25,692 nt of DNA from Archaeoglobaceae archaeon. GTDB lineage: Archaea; Halobacteriota; Archaeoglobi; Archaeoglobales; Archaeoglobaceae. Shown one piece after another: positions 8,897-16,995 of this stretch. Made by a program: the position numbers and the translations under genes. Numbering within the stretch: the stretch's first letter is position 1; every line of letters begins with the position of its first letter. The notes under the pieces were generated by a model that worked only from the letters and a program-made list of their open reading frames with translations, was not told where the DNA came from and did no database searches. Location: NCBI GenBank assembly GCA_025059545.1, contig JANXDJ010000012.1:1-25692 (forward strand), in the 5' to 3' direction.

Positions 8897-11359
8897 AAAT
8901 CTAAAAATCAATTTCTCAAATTCAACTGCAAAGAAGACTGAAGAGGTAAAAGTTAGAGTTTTTAGCCATTCTTCAAGGCTCATCGGCTCAAGTTTAAGTA
9001 TAGGAGAGTAGTTCGTTACATATAGCTGAAGGGCTAATGTCGAAATGATCCCAAGAATTGCGTATTTGTTTTTCAGACCAACTTCAAAGAAGCTTTTCTC
9101 TATATGTGGGGTTAGTAAATACCAAATTCCAACTGCGATTATTGCATTAACTGCAGAAGACATTTTTCCCGTGTCGAAATACAGTAAATATGCTAAAAAG
9201 ACGCTTAGAATTGATATGTATGCGATCCTGAACACAATTCTGCTGTGAAGAATTTCTCCCCCCATTGGCTTCATCCTTAGTAGATCCTTTTCCCGAGCTT
9301 CGAAAACGAGCATCATTCCAAGCAAACCGGAAGTGACGGTGTTGATCCAAAGAATATGCAATGGGAGCATTGGCATAGCTATTCCAAGTGCGAATGCTAC
9401 AAGAACGATCATACCCTGCCCTCCGTTCGTGGGCAACATCCATGAAATTATTCTTTGGATCTTTCTAAACACATTCCTACCTTCTTCGATTGCCTTTACG
9501 ATCGTTGAAAAGCTGTCATCCATCAAAACCATGTCTCCAGCTTCTTTTGCAATATCGCTCCCACTACCCATTGCGACGCCTATTTCAGCTCTTTTTAACG
9601 CTGGAGCGTCATTGACTCCATCTCCCGTTACAGCAACAATTTCACCATTTTCCTGCAAAGCCTTAACGATCTCAAGCTTCTGCTCAGGTGTAGTTCTTGC
9701 AAAGATGGAATATTTCTTAACCACTTCCTTTAGATCTGAATTTTCAAGTTCTTTTCCGGTGATCATTTCTCCTTCTATTCCAGCGTTTCTTGCAATTGTT
9801 AAAGCAGTGCTTGGGTGATCTCCAGTGATCATCAAAACTCTGATCCCCGCAGATCTGCATTTTTCAACACTTTCTCTGCTATCATCTCGCAATGGATCGA
9901 TCAAGCACTGATATCCAAGAAATTCGAGATTTTTAAGATCGAATCCGCTGAAGTTCTCAACCCTCTTGAATGCAAATGCGATAGTTCTCATACCTTGTGA
10001 TGTGCAAGTTTCGGGCAATTTCTTAGATACCATTTCTTCTATAACCTCAGGGGCTCCTTTAACGACGATGTAAATACCATCCTTAGTTTTTGCCGAAACC
10101 GCCATGAACTTTCTCTTAGAGTCGAATGGAATTTCGTCAATTATTTCATAATCCTCCGTTATTCCAGTCCTTATTGCCAATTCAAGTAAAGCTATTTCAA
10201 GTGGATCTCCTCTGCAATTTCCCGCTTCGCAAGTCGCTCTGTTGCAAATGTATCCCGCTAAGACGATCTTTCTTAGATCTTCCCCAAATACTTTCTCTCC
10301 ATTTCTATAAAAACCGTCTTCTCGAACTTCGTAATCACCATTTAGAGTCGTGATTTTGACAACCTGAAGCTTGTTCTTCGTTAAAGTTCCAGTTTTATCT
10401 GTGCAAATCACAGTCACTCCACCAAGCGTCTCTACGGCTGGTAAAGATTTTATGAGCGTATTCCTTTTTGCCATCTCCTTAACTCCGAATGCGAGAGCAA
10501 GGGTTACAGTAGCTGGAAGAATTTCTGGAATCACCGCAACAGCAAAGCTTATTGCAGAAAGAAAAGCATAAGAGGTTTCATATCCTCGATATAATCCGAG
10601 CAAAAATATTAAAATAGATATAAAAACTATTCCGAGCGAGATCTGTTTTGCAAACAAACCCATTTTTGCGATGAGTGGTGTCTGAACACTCTCCTCAAGC
10701 CCTTTCCCAATTTTGCCCATCTCAGTTCTTTCGCCAGTTGCAACAGCTACTGCTTTCCCCCAACCTGAAGTAATAATAGTTCCAGCGTAGAGCATGCAAC
10801 TTCTCTCGGGAAGAATTGCATCTTCAGGAACCTTTTTATTGTTCTTTTCAACGGGAAAAGATTCTCCGGTTAGCATTGATTCGTCTGCAAATAATTCTCT
10901 GCTTTCAACAATTCTCGCGTCTGCAGGAACCTTCATTCCTGCTTCCACGACTATTATGTCTCCTGGGACAATTTCCTTAGAATCGATCTCAACAAATTTC
11001 CCTTCCGAAATGATCAAAGCCTTTGGGATTAGAAACTTCCTTAGCTCACGCATTATACTCTCCGCTTTCCACTCTTGAAGAAATCCAAGAATTGCTCCAA
11101 GAATTATGATCGCAAAGACGATTAAAGCCTCGAGGATCTGGTTCAAATAAAAGAGAAGGAACATAGAAACAACAAGAACCAAAACAAGCGGATTCCAGAA
11201 CTGCTTAAGGAAAACGAGCAATTTTTTCTTCTCTTTTACCTTTATCTCATTCAATCCGTAAATTTTCAGTCTATTTTTCCTCTCAATACCACCAATCCCA
11301 TTCAGATCCGTTTTTAAAGCCTTTAAAACCTCCTCTACTTCCAAAGACCAGAATTTCAT
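8885..11359 (-). CDS. P-type cation-transporting ATPase (P2-like)
   Basis: This 824-aa integral membrane pump has an N-terminal cation-ATPase domain, TGES in the actuator (164-167), the phosphorylation site DKTGTLTK (D321), KGAPE (434-438) in the nucleotide domain, DPLRD, TGDHP (512-516) and GDGVNDAP near 579-586. Membrane helix 4 carries VIPEILPAT (P278, E279), a P2-type pattern. In helix 6 the segment WINTVTSGLLG has N673 and T676, but serine 677 where SERCA-type calcium pumps have aspartate, so calcium specificity should not be assumed. I chose the ATG at 11359, preceded by GGGGAATAGG, over an upstream TTG at 11371. It lies 28 nt after the ThiF-like gene on the same strand and may be co-transcribed; TAATAAAAC near 11387 could be its own TATA box. 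Confidence 0.9.
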   Translation of the reverse strand: MKFWSLEVEEVLKALKTDLNGIGGIERKNRLKIYGLNEIKVKEKKKLLVFLKQFWNPLVLVLVVSMFLLFYLNQILEALIVFAIIILGAILGFLQEWKAESIMRELRKFLIPKALIISEGKFVEIDSKEIVPGDIIVVEAGMKVPADARIVESRELFADESMLTGESFPVEKNNKKVPEDAILPERSCMLYAGTIITSGWGKAVAVATGERTEMGKIGKGLEESVQTPLIAKMGLFAKQISLGIVFISILIFLLGLYRGYETSYAFLSAISFAVAVIPEILPATVTLALAFGVKEMAKRNTLIKSLPAVETLGGVTVICTDKTGTLTKNKLQVVKITTLNGDYEVREDGFYRNGEKVFGEDLRKIVLAGYICNRATCEAGNCRGDPLEIALLELAIRTGITEDYEIIDEIPFDSKRKFMAVSAKTKDGIYIVVKGAPEVIEEMVSKKLPETCTSQGMRTIAFAFKRVENFSGFDLKNLEFLGYQCLIDPLRDDSRESVEKCRSAGIRVLMITGDHPSTALTIARNAGIEGEMITGKELENSDLKEVVKKYSIFARTTPEQKLEIVKALQENGEIVAVTGDGVNDAPALKRAEIGVAMGSGSDIAKEAGDMVLMDDSFSTIVKAIEEGRNVFRKIQRIISWMLPTNGGQGMIVLVAFALGIAMPMLPLHILWINTVTSGLLGMMLVFEAREKDLLRMKPMGGEILHSRIVFRIAYISILSVFLAYLLYFDTGKMSSAVNAIIAVGIWYLLTPHIEKSFFEVGLKNKYAILGIISTLALQLYVTNYSPILKLEPMSLEEWLKTLTFTSSVFFAVEFEKLIFRFLKK

Positions 11360-11387
11360 CCTATTCCCCAATTAATTTGAAGTTTTA

Positions 11388-12152
11388 TTACTTAAATCTT
11401 ATGATCTCGCAATCTCCGACGTAGTTCTCCTCGAAAATGTCCCCAAGCTTTCCATTGCAGACCGGACATTTCTCGCTTTTTCTCAACTCAAATTCGAAGA
11501 AGCTCATCGTAGAAGTGTCTAATCTTATCATTTTACCTTTTAAAAGTTCTCCGTATCCGGTAATTAGCTTTATTGCCTCCAAAGCTTGTAAACATCCAAA
11601 TAATCCCGCAACCGCACCAACTATCGCTCTTCCGTTACTTGGAGACATCTTTGGTAAATAACATCTATAGCATGGGCTTCCGAGGAATGTTGAAAGTTCT
11701 CCTTCAAAGGCATAGACTGCGGAATGAATGAAAGGCTTTTTCAACAAAAAACAAGCGTCGTTCAAGATATATCGAACTCTGAAGCTGTCTGGACAGCCAA
11801 TAATTACGTCAAATCGTTCAATCAACTTTTTTGCGTTGCTTGGAGATAAATTAAAAGGAAAAATCTCGAGTTGGATTTCAGGACTAAGTTTTTTAACAAA
11901 AAGCCCTGCAGACTCTGCTTTGTTCATCCCAACATTACCCGCATGGATCGTTTGCCTCTGCAAGTTCGATTTTTCCACAATGTCTCCATCTACAATTCCC
12001 AATCTTCCGATGCCTGCAGAGGCTAAATACTGGATCACCGCACTTCCTAAACCACCTGCACCCACTACAAGCACGGAAGAGTTTAGCAATTTTTTCTGGC
12101 TTTCAACACCAAAGATCTCGATCTGCCTCGAATATTTTTCGAGATCAAACAT
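11388..12152 (-). CDS. ThiF/MoeB/HesA-family adenylyltransferase (E1-like)
   Basis: This 254-aa protein adenylates the C terminus of a small ubiquitin-like sulfur carrier for molybdopterin, thiamine or tRNA thiolation. The Rossmann motif VGAGGLGS is at 30-37, D55 lies in VDGDIVE, and the SNLQRQ motif (62-67) carries the arginine that contacts ATP. D122 begins the DSFRVRY segment used in catalysis. Zinc-binding cysteine pairs are C161/C164 (CYRC) and C229/C232 (CPVC). MoeB, ThiF and UbaA homologues cannot be separated reliably from sequence. The ATG overlaps the last 8 nt of gyrB, so it is co-transcribed with it. No ThiS/MoaD/SAMP carrier gene is in the window. Confidence 0.9.
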   Translation of the reverse strand: MFDLEKYSRQIEIFGVESQKKLLNSSVLVVGAGGLGSAVIQYLASAGIGRLGIVDGDIVEKSNLQRQTIHAGNVGMNKAESAGLFVKKLSPEIQLEIFPFNLSPSNAKKLIERFDVIIGCPDSFRVRYILNDACFLLKKPFIHSAVYAFEGELSTFLGSPCYRCYLPKMSPSNGRAIVGAVAGLFGCLQALEAIKLITGYGELLKGKMIRLDTSTMSFFEFELRKSEKCPVCNGKLGDIFEENYVGDCEIIRFK

Positions 12153-14043
12153 CGAGATTCTTCACCTCGTTTGAATGGGCTATTATAAAATTCTTCCTGC
12201 TTTCAACATCTTCTCCCATTAGAATTCTGAAAAGCTCGTCCGCTCTCTTAGCGTCTTCGATCTTCACCTGAACCATTATTCGCCTTTCTGGATCCATCGT
12301 TGTCTCCCAGAGCTGTTCTGGGTTCATCTCCCCAAGACCTTTGTATCTCTGAACTTCCGCATTTCCAAGTTTTTCGAGCAATCTGTTCAGTTCAAGCTCG
12401 TTGTAGGCATAATAGATCTTATTCCCCTTCTTTAATCCATAAAGCGGTGGCTGTGCAATGTAAAGCCTTCCAGCTTCTATTAGTTGCTTCATGTGGCGGT
12501 AGAAAAATGCTAAAAGTAAAGTTCGGATGTGCAAGCCATCAACATCGGCGTCGCTCATTATTATAACCCTGCTGTATCTCATCCTACCAAGATCAAAGTT
12601 CTTGTCAATCCCAGCACCGATTGCAGATATGATCGCCTTTATTTCCTCATTCTTCAGAATTTTAACCATTCCAGCCTTCTCTACATTTATAATTTTACCT
12701 CTTATTGGCAAAATTGCTTGAAATCTCCTGTCTCTTGCTTGTTTCGCTGATCCACCTGCACTTTCGCCTTCTACAATGTAAATTTCTCTCTCTTCCGCAT
12801 CTTTTGAAGAACAGTCTGCAAGCTTTCCGGGTAACGTTATTGATAGCTCCTCTCTTCTCTTCACGAGCTCTTTTGCCCTTCTTGCAGCTTCTCTTGCTCT
12901 TTTTATAGTTAAAAATCTATTTATTAAATCTTCAGCTTCTCTGGGATGGTCTTCAAGCCATTTAGTCATCCCAGCATAAACTGCAGACTCTACAGCGGTC
13001 TTAACTTCCGTGTTCGTTAGCTTGCTCTTTGTTTGCCCCTCGAACTGCGGATTTGGGACTTTAACGCTTACAACTGCAGTTAATCCTTCGCGGATCTCAA
13101 CTCCTGCTATCGTTTCGAACTTCTTTATGTTCTTCCTCCCATACTCGTTGATCGCTCTCGTAAGTCCAGCGCGGAATCCAATTACATGTGTCCCCCCATC
13201 TTGGTTCTTTATATTGTTTGCAAACGCTGAGATATTTTCGATCTCAGAGTCTGTGAACTGAATTGCAACCTCTATTATAACCCCATTTTTCGAATTCTCG
13301 ATATAAATAGGGTCGTGAACAACTTTTCTGTTTCTATTCAAATCCTTTAGAAGTCCAACGATCCCTTCATCATATCTGTATTCCTCCTTTTTTCCATTTC
13401 TCTCGTCTGTTAGCAAAATCCTTAGACCTTTGCAAAGGTAGGCGATCTCTTTCAACCTTTGGGAAACGATCTCGTAGTTGAAATCCGTGACTTCAAAGAC
13501 CTCCTCATCTGGCTTAAACCTAACAATCGTGCCAGTTTCACCACTCTCTCCTACGATTCTAAGCTCAGTCTTTGGATTCCCTCTTTCATATCGCTGATAA
13601 TAGACCTTCCCGTCTCTCTTAACCCATACATCAAGCCACTCTGAGAGAGCATTAACAACCGAAACTCCGACTCCGTGAAGTCCTCCAGCAACGCTGTAAA
13701 CTTTATTTCCAAATTTGCCTCCAGCATGAAGCTTTGTCATCACAACTTCCAAAGCTGGCTTTCCAGTCTCATGAAGATCCACTGGGATCCCCCTACCATT
13801 ATCTTCAACGCTTGCAGAACCATCTTGGTGAAGTATTACCGTTATATTATTGCAAAATCCTGCCAAAGCTTCATCGACGCTGTTGTCAACTACTTCCCAA
13901 AGTAAGTGGTGAAGACCTCTTATACTAACATTTCCTATATACATTCCTGGTCTCTTTCTGACCGCTTCAAGATCCGCAAGAACTGCAATATCCTTTGCGG
14001 AGTAATCGTTCCTATTTGAAGGCTCACTGTTCACTTTATCCAC
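12145..14043 (-). CDS. gyrB: DNA gyrase subunit B
   Basis: This 632-aa ATPase subunit of DNA gyrase introduces negative supercoils together with GyrA. The GHKL ATPase domain shows the expected blocks EVVDNSVDEALAG, DNGRGIP, KLHAGGKFG and GGLHGVGVSVVNALS in the first about 130 residues. The Toprim domain has EGESAGGSAKQARDR with catalytic E425 and DADVDG (D498, D500), followed by YKGLGEMNPEQLWETT near the C terminus. The length fits the compact form without the enterobacterial insertion. Gyrase in Archaeoglobales is considered to be of bacterial origin. The start is GTG at 14043, with TTATTAA centred 24 nt upstream. gyrA is not adjacent. It is followed by the ThiF-like gene with an 8-nt overlap. 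Confidence 0.95.
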   Translation of the reverse strand: MDKVNSEPSNRNDYSAKDIAVLADLEAVRKRPGMYIGNVSIRGLHHLLWEVVDNSVDEALAGFCNNITVILHQDGSASVEDNGRGIPVDLHETGKPALEVVMTKLHAGGKFGNKVYSVAGGLHGVGVSVVNALSEWLDVWVKRDGKVYYQRYERGNPKTELRIVGESGETGTIVRFKPDEEVFEVTDFNYEIVSQRLKEIAYLCKGLRILLTDERNGKKEEYRYDEGIVGLLKDLNRNRKVVHDPIYIENSKNGVIIEVAIQFTDSEIENISAFANNIKNQDGGTHVIGFRAGLTRAINEYGRKNIKKFETIAGVEIREGLTAVVSVKVPNPQFEGQTKSKLTNTEVKTAVESAVYAGMTKWLEDHPREAEDLINRFLTIKRAREAARRAKELVKRREELSITLPGKLADCSSKDAEEREIYIVEGESAGGSAKQARDRRFQAILPIRGKIINVEKAGMVKILKNEEIKAIISAIGAGIDKNFDLGRMRYSRVIIMSDADVDGLHIRTLLLAFFYRHMKQLIEAGRLYIAQPPLYGLKKGNKIYYAYNELELNRLLEKLGNAEVQRYKGLGEMNPEQLWETTMDPERRIMVQVKIEDAKRADELFRILMGEDVESRKNFIIAHSNEVKNLDV

Positions 14044-14063
14044 AAAATATGTGGCTTTTACTG

Positions 14064-14070
14064 TTAATAA
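14064..14070 (-). promoter_or_regulatory. TATA-like box of gyrB
   Basis: The element reads TTATTAA on the minus strand, centred about 24 nt before the GTG start of gyrB at 14043. There is no Shine-Dalgarno. Confidence 0.45.
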
Positions 14071-14140
14071 GGTTTTTGAGGAATTTCGATCTCTCTGTAT
14101 TTATATACCAGAGCTTTTTTAGATTGATTAAGCGGAAATT

Positions 14141-14158
14141 TTTTAATACTTATAAATT
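14141..14158 (+). promoter_or_regulatory. Two overlapping TATA-like elements before the acyl-CoA synthetase
   Basis: TTTTAATA (14141-14148) is centred about 25 nt before the ATG at 14170, which fits a leaderless start. TATAAATT (14151-14158) looks stronger but is only about 15 nt from that ATG. If it is the one used, transcription would begin inside the annotated gene and translation might start at the ATG at 14197. Confidence 0.4.
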
Positions 14159-14169
14159 TACATTGAATC

Positions 14170-15825
14170 ATGGTGTTGAAAGGCTTTCCATCGACGATGA
14201 ATGACGAATACCAGCTTAACCTATACAAGATCCTCCAGCATGCTGCGAGAGTTCATGATGAGGTCGAAGTTATCTCTTATAGAACCTTACAAAATGGAAA
14301 TGTTCATACCTTTAACTACCTACAGGTCTACGAAAGAGTTTGTGCGATGGCAAATGCACTTGAACAACTTGGATTAAAGCCCGGCGATCGAGTTGCAATT
14401 CTTGGATGGAACGATCATAGATATTTTGAGAGCTATTTCAGCGTCTCTGGAATTGGAGCGGTTTTAGTGCAGTTAAATATTCGTCTACACTTGAATGAGC
14501 TTGCATACATCGTAGATCACGCTGGAGCGAAGGTTTTGTTCTTCGACGACACACTCTTAGAGTTAGCAGAAAGACTTGCAGAGAAACATAAATTCGATTT
14601 CTACGTTTTAATGACTGACAAGAATCCTGAAGATATCAAGACGAAGTTAAAGCCTGTTTATCACTACGAAGAACTTATTAGAAAAAATCCGAAGAAGAGA
14701 GAATGGATCGAAATCGACGAAAAGTCTTCCGCTACTGCTTGCTATACCGCTGGAACTGCAGGAAATCCAAAAGGTGTCTACTATTCTCATAGAGCACTCA
14801 TATTACAGGCGATAACATCTGCTGCAGTTTTCAATTTCACGGGTTTAGACGTTTACCTTCAAATCGTTCCATTTTACCATGTTAATGGCTGGACATCTCA
14901 TTTAGCATGTCCTATGGTCGGAGCAAGGTTAATACTTCCAGGATTATACAATCCAGTGCATTTGACAAACCTAATACTGAACGAAAAGGTCACCATAGCT
15001 TCAGGAGCTCCTGCAATACTTTCTCCAATCTTAGAAGTGCTGAAGAGAGTTGCTCCAACCGCTAAGCTGGAAAGACTTAGGTTGATCAGTGGATCTACTG
15101 AGCCACCATTGGAGATGCTGAAAAGCTATGCTGAAATTGGAGCAAAGGTAATTCATGCCTATGGGGCAACAGAAACATCTCCTCTTGCTACCGTTAATAT
15201 TCCTAAACCGCAGATAATGGCTAAAACTGAAGAAGAGCGATGGAATCACATGAAAAAACAAGGTATCTTTGTTTTTGGAGTTGAGGCAAGGTTGGTAGAT
15301 TCAGGTGGGAAAGAACTGCCTTGGGATGGAAAAAGCGTTGGAGAGCTTTGGCTTCGAGGTCCTTGGATCATAAAAGAATACTACAACGATCCGAGAACAA
15401 AGGAGAGCCTAACAGAGGATAAATGGTGGAAGAGTGGTGATGCGGGAACAATAGACGAACTTGGATACTTCCATATTGTCGATAGGCTAAAAGACATAAT
15501 AAAAAGCGGTGGAGAGTGGATTCCAAGTGTAGATCTTGAGAAGAATCTAATGAGCCATCCATACGTTTATGAGGCAGTAGTTATTGGAATTCCACACCCA
15601 AGATGGGGGGAGAGACCTTTAGCCCTTGTTGTCCTCAAAAATCCTCATAAGGGTAAACCAAAGGAACAGGTTGAAACTGAATTGAGAGAGCACATGCTCA
15701 AGAGATTTGCAAGATGGCAACTACCAGATAGGATCATTTTTGTCGAAGAAATTCCAAAAACGAGCGTTGGAAAGATCAACAAGCGTTTTCTCAGAGAAAA
15801 ATACAGAGATATTTATATAAAATAA
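14170..15825 (+). CDS. AMP-binding acyl-CoA synthetase (fatty-acid/carboxylic acid--CoA ligase)
   Basis: This 551-aa ANL-superfamily enzyme activates a carboxylic acid to its acyl-adenylate and then the CoA thioester. The phosphate-binding loop reads TAGTAGNPKG (193-202), with alanines replacing the usual Ser and Thr of TSGTTGxPKG. The adenine motif YGATETS (331-337), ribose-binding D424 (SGDAG), hinge DRLKDIIKSGGEWI and catalytic K535 (SVGKINK) are present. The overall pattern is like medium- or long-chain AlkK/FadD-type ligases; the acid cannot be named. Its ATG at 14170 has a TATA-like element about 25 nt upstream. It lies about 290 nt before the transporter/CoA-transferase operon on the same strand and may belong to the same pathway (inference). 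Confidence 0.9.
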   Translation: MVLKGFPSTMNDEYQLNLYKILQHAARVHDEVEVISYRTLQNGNVHTFNYLQVYERVCAMANALEQLGLKPGDRVAILGWNDHRYFESYFSVSGIGAVLVQLNIRLHLNELAYIVDHAGAKVLFFDDTLLELAERLAEKHKFDFYVLMTDKNPEDIKTKLKPVYHYEELIRKNPKKREWIEIDEKSSATACYTAGTAGNPKGVYYSHRALILQAITSAAVFNFTGLDVYLQIVPFYHVNGWTSHLACPMVGARLILPGLYNPVHLTNLILNEKVTIASGAPAILSPILEVLKRVAPTAKLERLRLISGSTEPPLEMLKSYAEIGAKVIHAYGATETSPLATVNIPKPQIMAKTEEERWNHMKKQGIFVFGVEARLVDSGGKELPWDGKSVGELWLRGPWIIKEYYNDPRTKESLTEDKWWKSGDAGTIDELGYFHIVDRLKDIIKSGGEWIPSVDLEKNLMSHPYVYEAVVIGIPHPRWGERPLALVVLKNPHKGKPKEQVETELREHMLKRFARWQLPDRIIFVEEIPKTSVGKINKRFLREKYRDIYIK

Positions 15826-16046
15826 TTTTAATACAGAACATTGTAAGATGATGATTATGCTCACAATAATAAAAAATACTTGGATAGGACATATGATAAT
15901 TATTGGACAAGTCTAGTAGTTGGAAGATCCTCAGTGAACTCTCTGCGACGTCTGACCTTCTTTATCTCCTCTCAAAATCGGTTATAAAAAAATAAATAAA
16001 CATTAAAAACCATAAATTTTAAATACTTCTCCAAAAGTAAATACTC
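15826..16046. other. AT-rich intergenic region upstream of the transporter operon
   Basis: About 220 nt with no clear gene. It holds a 22-codon hydrophobic ORF at 15848-15916 (plus strand; begins MMIMLTII, ends MIIIGQV), without a Shine-Dalgarno or known relatives, which I do not call. It also contains a strong TATA-like element TTATAAAA at 15982-15989 and another at 16017-16025. The AT content rises sharply in 15976-16030. This is the longest non-coding stretch in the window and the likely control region of the downstream operon. Confidence 0.6.
16017..16025 (+). promoter_or_regulatory. TATA box of the leader ORF/transporter operon
   Basis: TTTTAAATA is centred 26 nt before the GTG at 16047, the usual spacing for leaderless initiation in this window. 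The distance to the permease start (16117) would instead give a leader of about 70 nt. The leader ORF fills that space. Confidence 0.5.
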
Positions 16047-16115
16047 GTGTCGTGGAATTCGGATGTAAGAACAGAAATTGATGAATTTGGAGTAATTAAA
16101 AAGGAGGGTGGTTAG
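16047..16115 (+). CDS. Possible 22-aa leader peptide or gene remnant
   Basis: A GTG-started ORF of 22 codons ends at TAG 16113-16115, one base before the GTG start of the permease. It begins exactly where a leaderless transcript from the TATA box at 16017-16025 would start, and its last codons contain the permease's Shine-Dalgarno AAGGAGG. The peptide (MSWNSDVRTEIDEF, then GVIKKEGG) has no homologue I can name with confidence. The spacing of W, E, I and GG recalls the N terminus of acyl-CoA carboxylase carboxyltransferase subunits, so a decayed fragment is possible. It could couple translation to the permease or be a regulatory leader; it may also not be translated. Confidence 0.35.
   Translation: MSWNSDVRTEIDEFGVIKKEGG
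16101..16107 (+). promoter_or_regulatory. Shine-Dalgarno AAGGAGG deciding the LivH start
   Basis: A near-perfect ribosome binding site ends 9 nt before the GTG at 16117. The longer in-frame GTG at 16108 is directly adjacent to it and therefore too close to be used. Confidence 0.7.
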
Positions 16116-16116
16116 A

Positions 16117-16989
16117 GTGTTGGATGTTCTGTCTCTCATAATAGCATATACGTTCGTAAACGGATCCCTCTATTTAGGGATGGCACTCGGATTTACAATA
16201 ACGACCGGAGTGCTAAGAGTCTTCAATTTAGCATACGGAGCAATCTTCTTGATAGCAATATACGGAACATGGATGTTCTGGAACGACTTAGGACTTGGGC
16301 TTATTGAATCGATCTTACTGGCAATTTTGCTTGTGGCAGCTTTCACGTATACAGTCTATAGACTAGTGATTCTGAAGTTCGCAGAACTTGAAGACTACAT
16401 GCTTGCAGCGCTCGTTGCGGTTTTCGTTATAGTCGAAGAGCTAATTGGCTACTCATACCCAGAGATCGTAGGAGTATACGTTCCTACAATGATCTATGCA
16501 GAACTCGTTCCGTTCGGAGAGGCAAGTATTCCTGGGCAGTATTTGGTAACAGCATTTGTCTCTCTTGCAATGTTAGCGATTTACCTATTGTTCTTTATAA
16601 AAACAAAGAATGGCTTCATAATGAGAGCTATAAGCCAGGATATGTTTGCATCAAAGCTCGTTGGTGTGAACTTTACGAGAACTTTTGCGCTCGCAATGGT
16701 AATAGCCTCAATACCGCCGGCGATCGTAATGATCTTGATCTCTCCAATATGGGCATTGAACCCATACATTGGCTGGACAGTGTTCACATATGCTATTCTC
16801 GTTGCAGTTCTCGGTGGCTTGGGCAATCTAAAGGGAAGCATTATGGCTGCATACGTAATTGGATTCATTCAGGCTTCAGTTGGCTTCTTACTTGATCCAA
16901 GATTAATGCTCCTCGTTTCGCTGATCGTCGTTATGATCGTGCTAATCGTGCGCCCGAAGGGATTGGCAAGGGCGGAGACCATATGGTGA
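16117..16989 (+). CDS. livH: Branched-chain-type ABC transporter permease LivH
   Basis: This 290-aa polytopic membrane protein has about eight hydrophobic segments and the LivH family block TTGVLRVFNLAYGAIFL (the usual NxAHG has Tyr here instead of His). A C-terminal motif around AVLGGLGNLKGSIMAAYVIG matches the family loop that contacts the ATPase. It forms the membrane channel with LivM for uptake of branched-chain amino acids, urea or, in some systems, carboxylates. The GTG start at 16117 follows Shine-Dalgarno AAGGAGG. It is first of six tightly packed genes; livM begins 6 nt downstream. No periplasmic substrate-binding protein (LivK) lies upstream, which is unusual for this family. Confidence 0.92.
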   Translation: MLDVLSLIIAYTFVNGSLYLGMALGFTITTGVLRVFNLAYGAIFLIAIYGTWMFWNDLGLGLIESILLAILLVAAFTYTVYRLVILKFAELEDYMLAALVAVFVIVEELIGYSYPEIVGVYVPTMIYAELVPFGEASIPGQYLVTAFVSLAMLAIYLLFFIKTKNGFIMRAISQDMFASKLVGVNFTRTFALAMVIASIPPAIVMILISPIWALNPYIGWTVFTYAILVAVLGGLGNLKGSIMAAYVIGFIQASVGFLLDPRLMLLVSLIVVMIVLIVRPKGLARAETIW

Positions 16990-16995
16990 TGGGAT

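Noticed and set aside
9333..9818. 161-aa plus-strand open frame opposite the P-type ATPase
   Set aside because: It is a mirror of the highly conserved ATPase frame, has no promoter or ribosome site and no recognisable protein features.
15848..15916. 22-codon hydrophobic ORF between the acyl-CoA synthetase and the transporter operon
   Set aside because: It has no Shine-Dalgarno, and the nearest TATA-like element (15826-15833) is only about 18 nt away. No recognisable similarity; it may be chance.
15848..15955. Box C-like ATGATGA at 15848 and box D-like CTGA at 15952, suggesting a C/D box guide RNA
   Set aside because: The spacing of over 100 nt is much longer than archaeal C/D RNAs, and no convincing C' and D' boxes or terminal stem were found.
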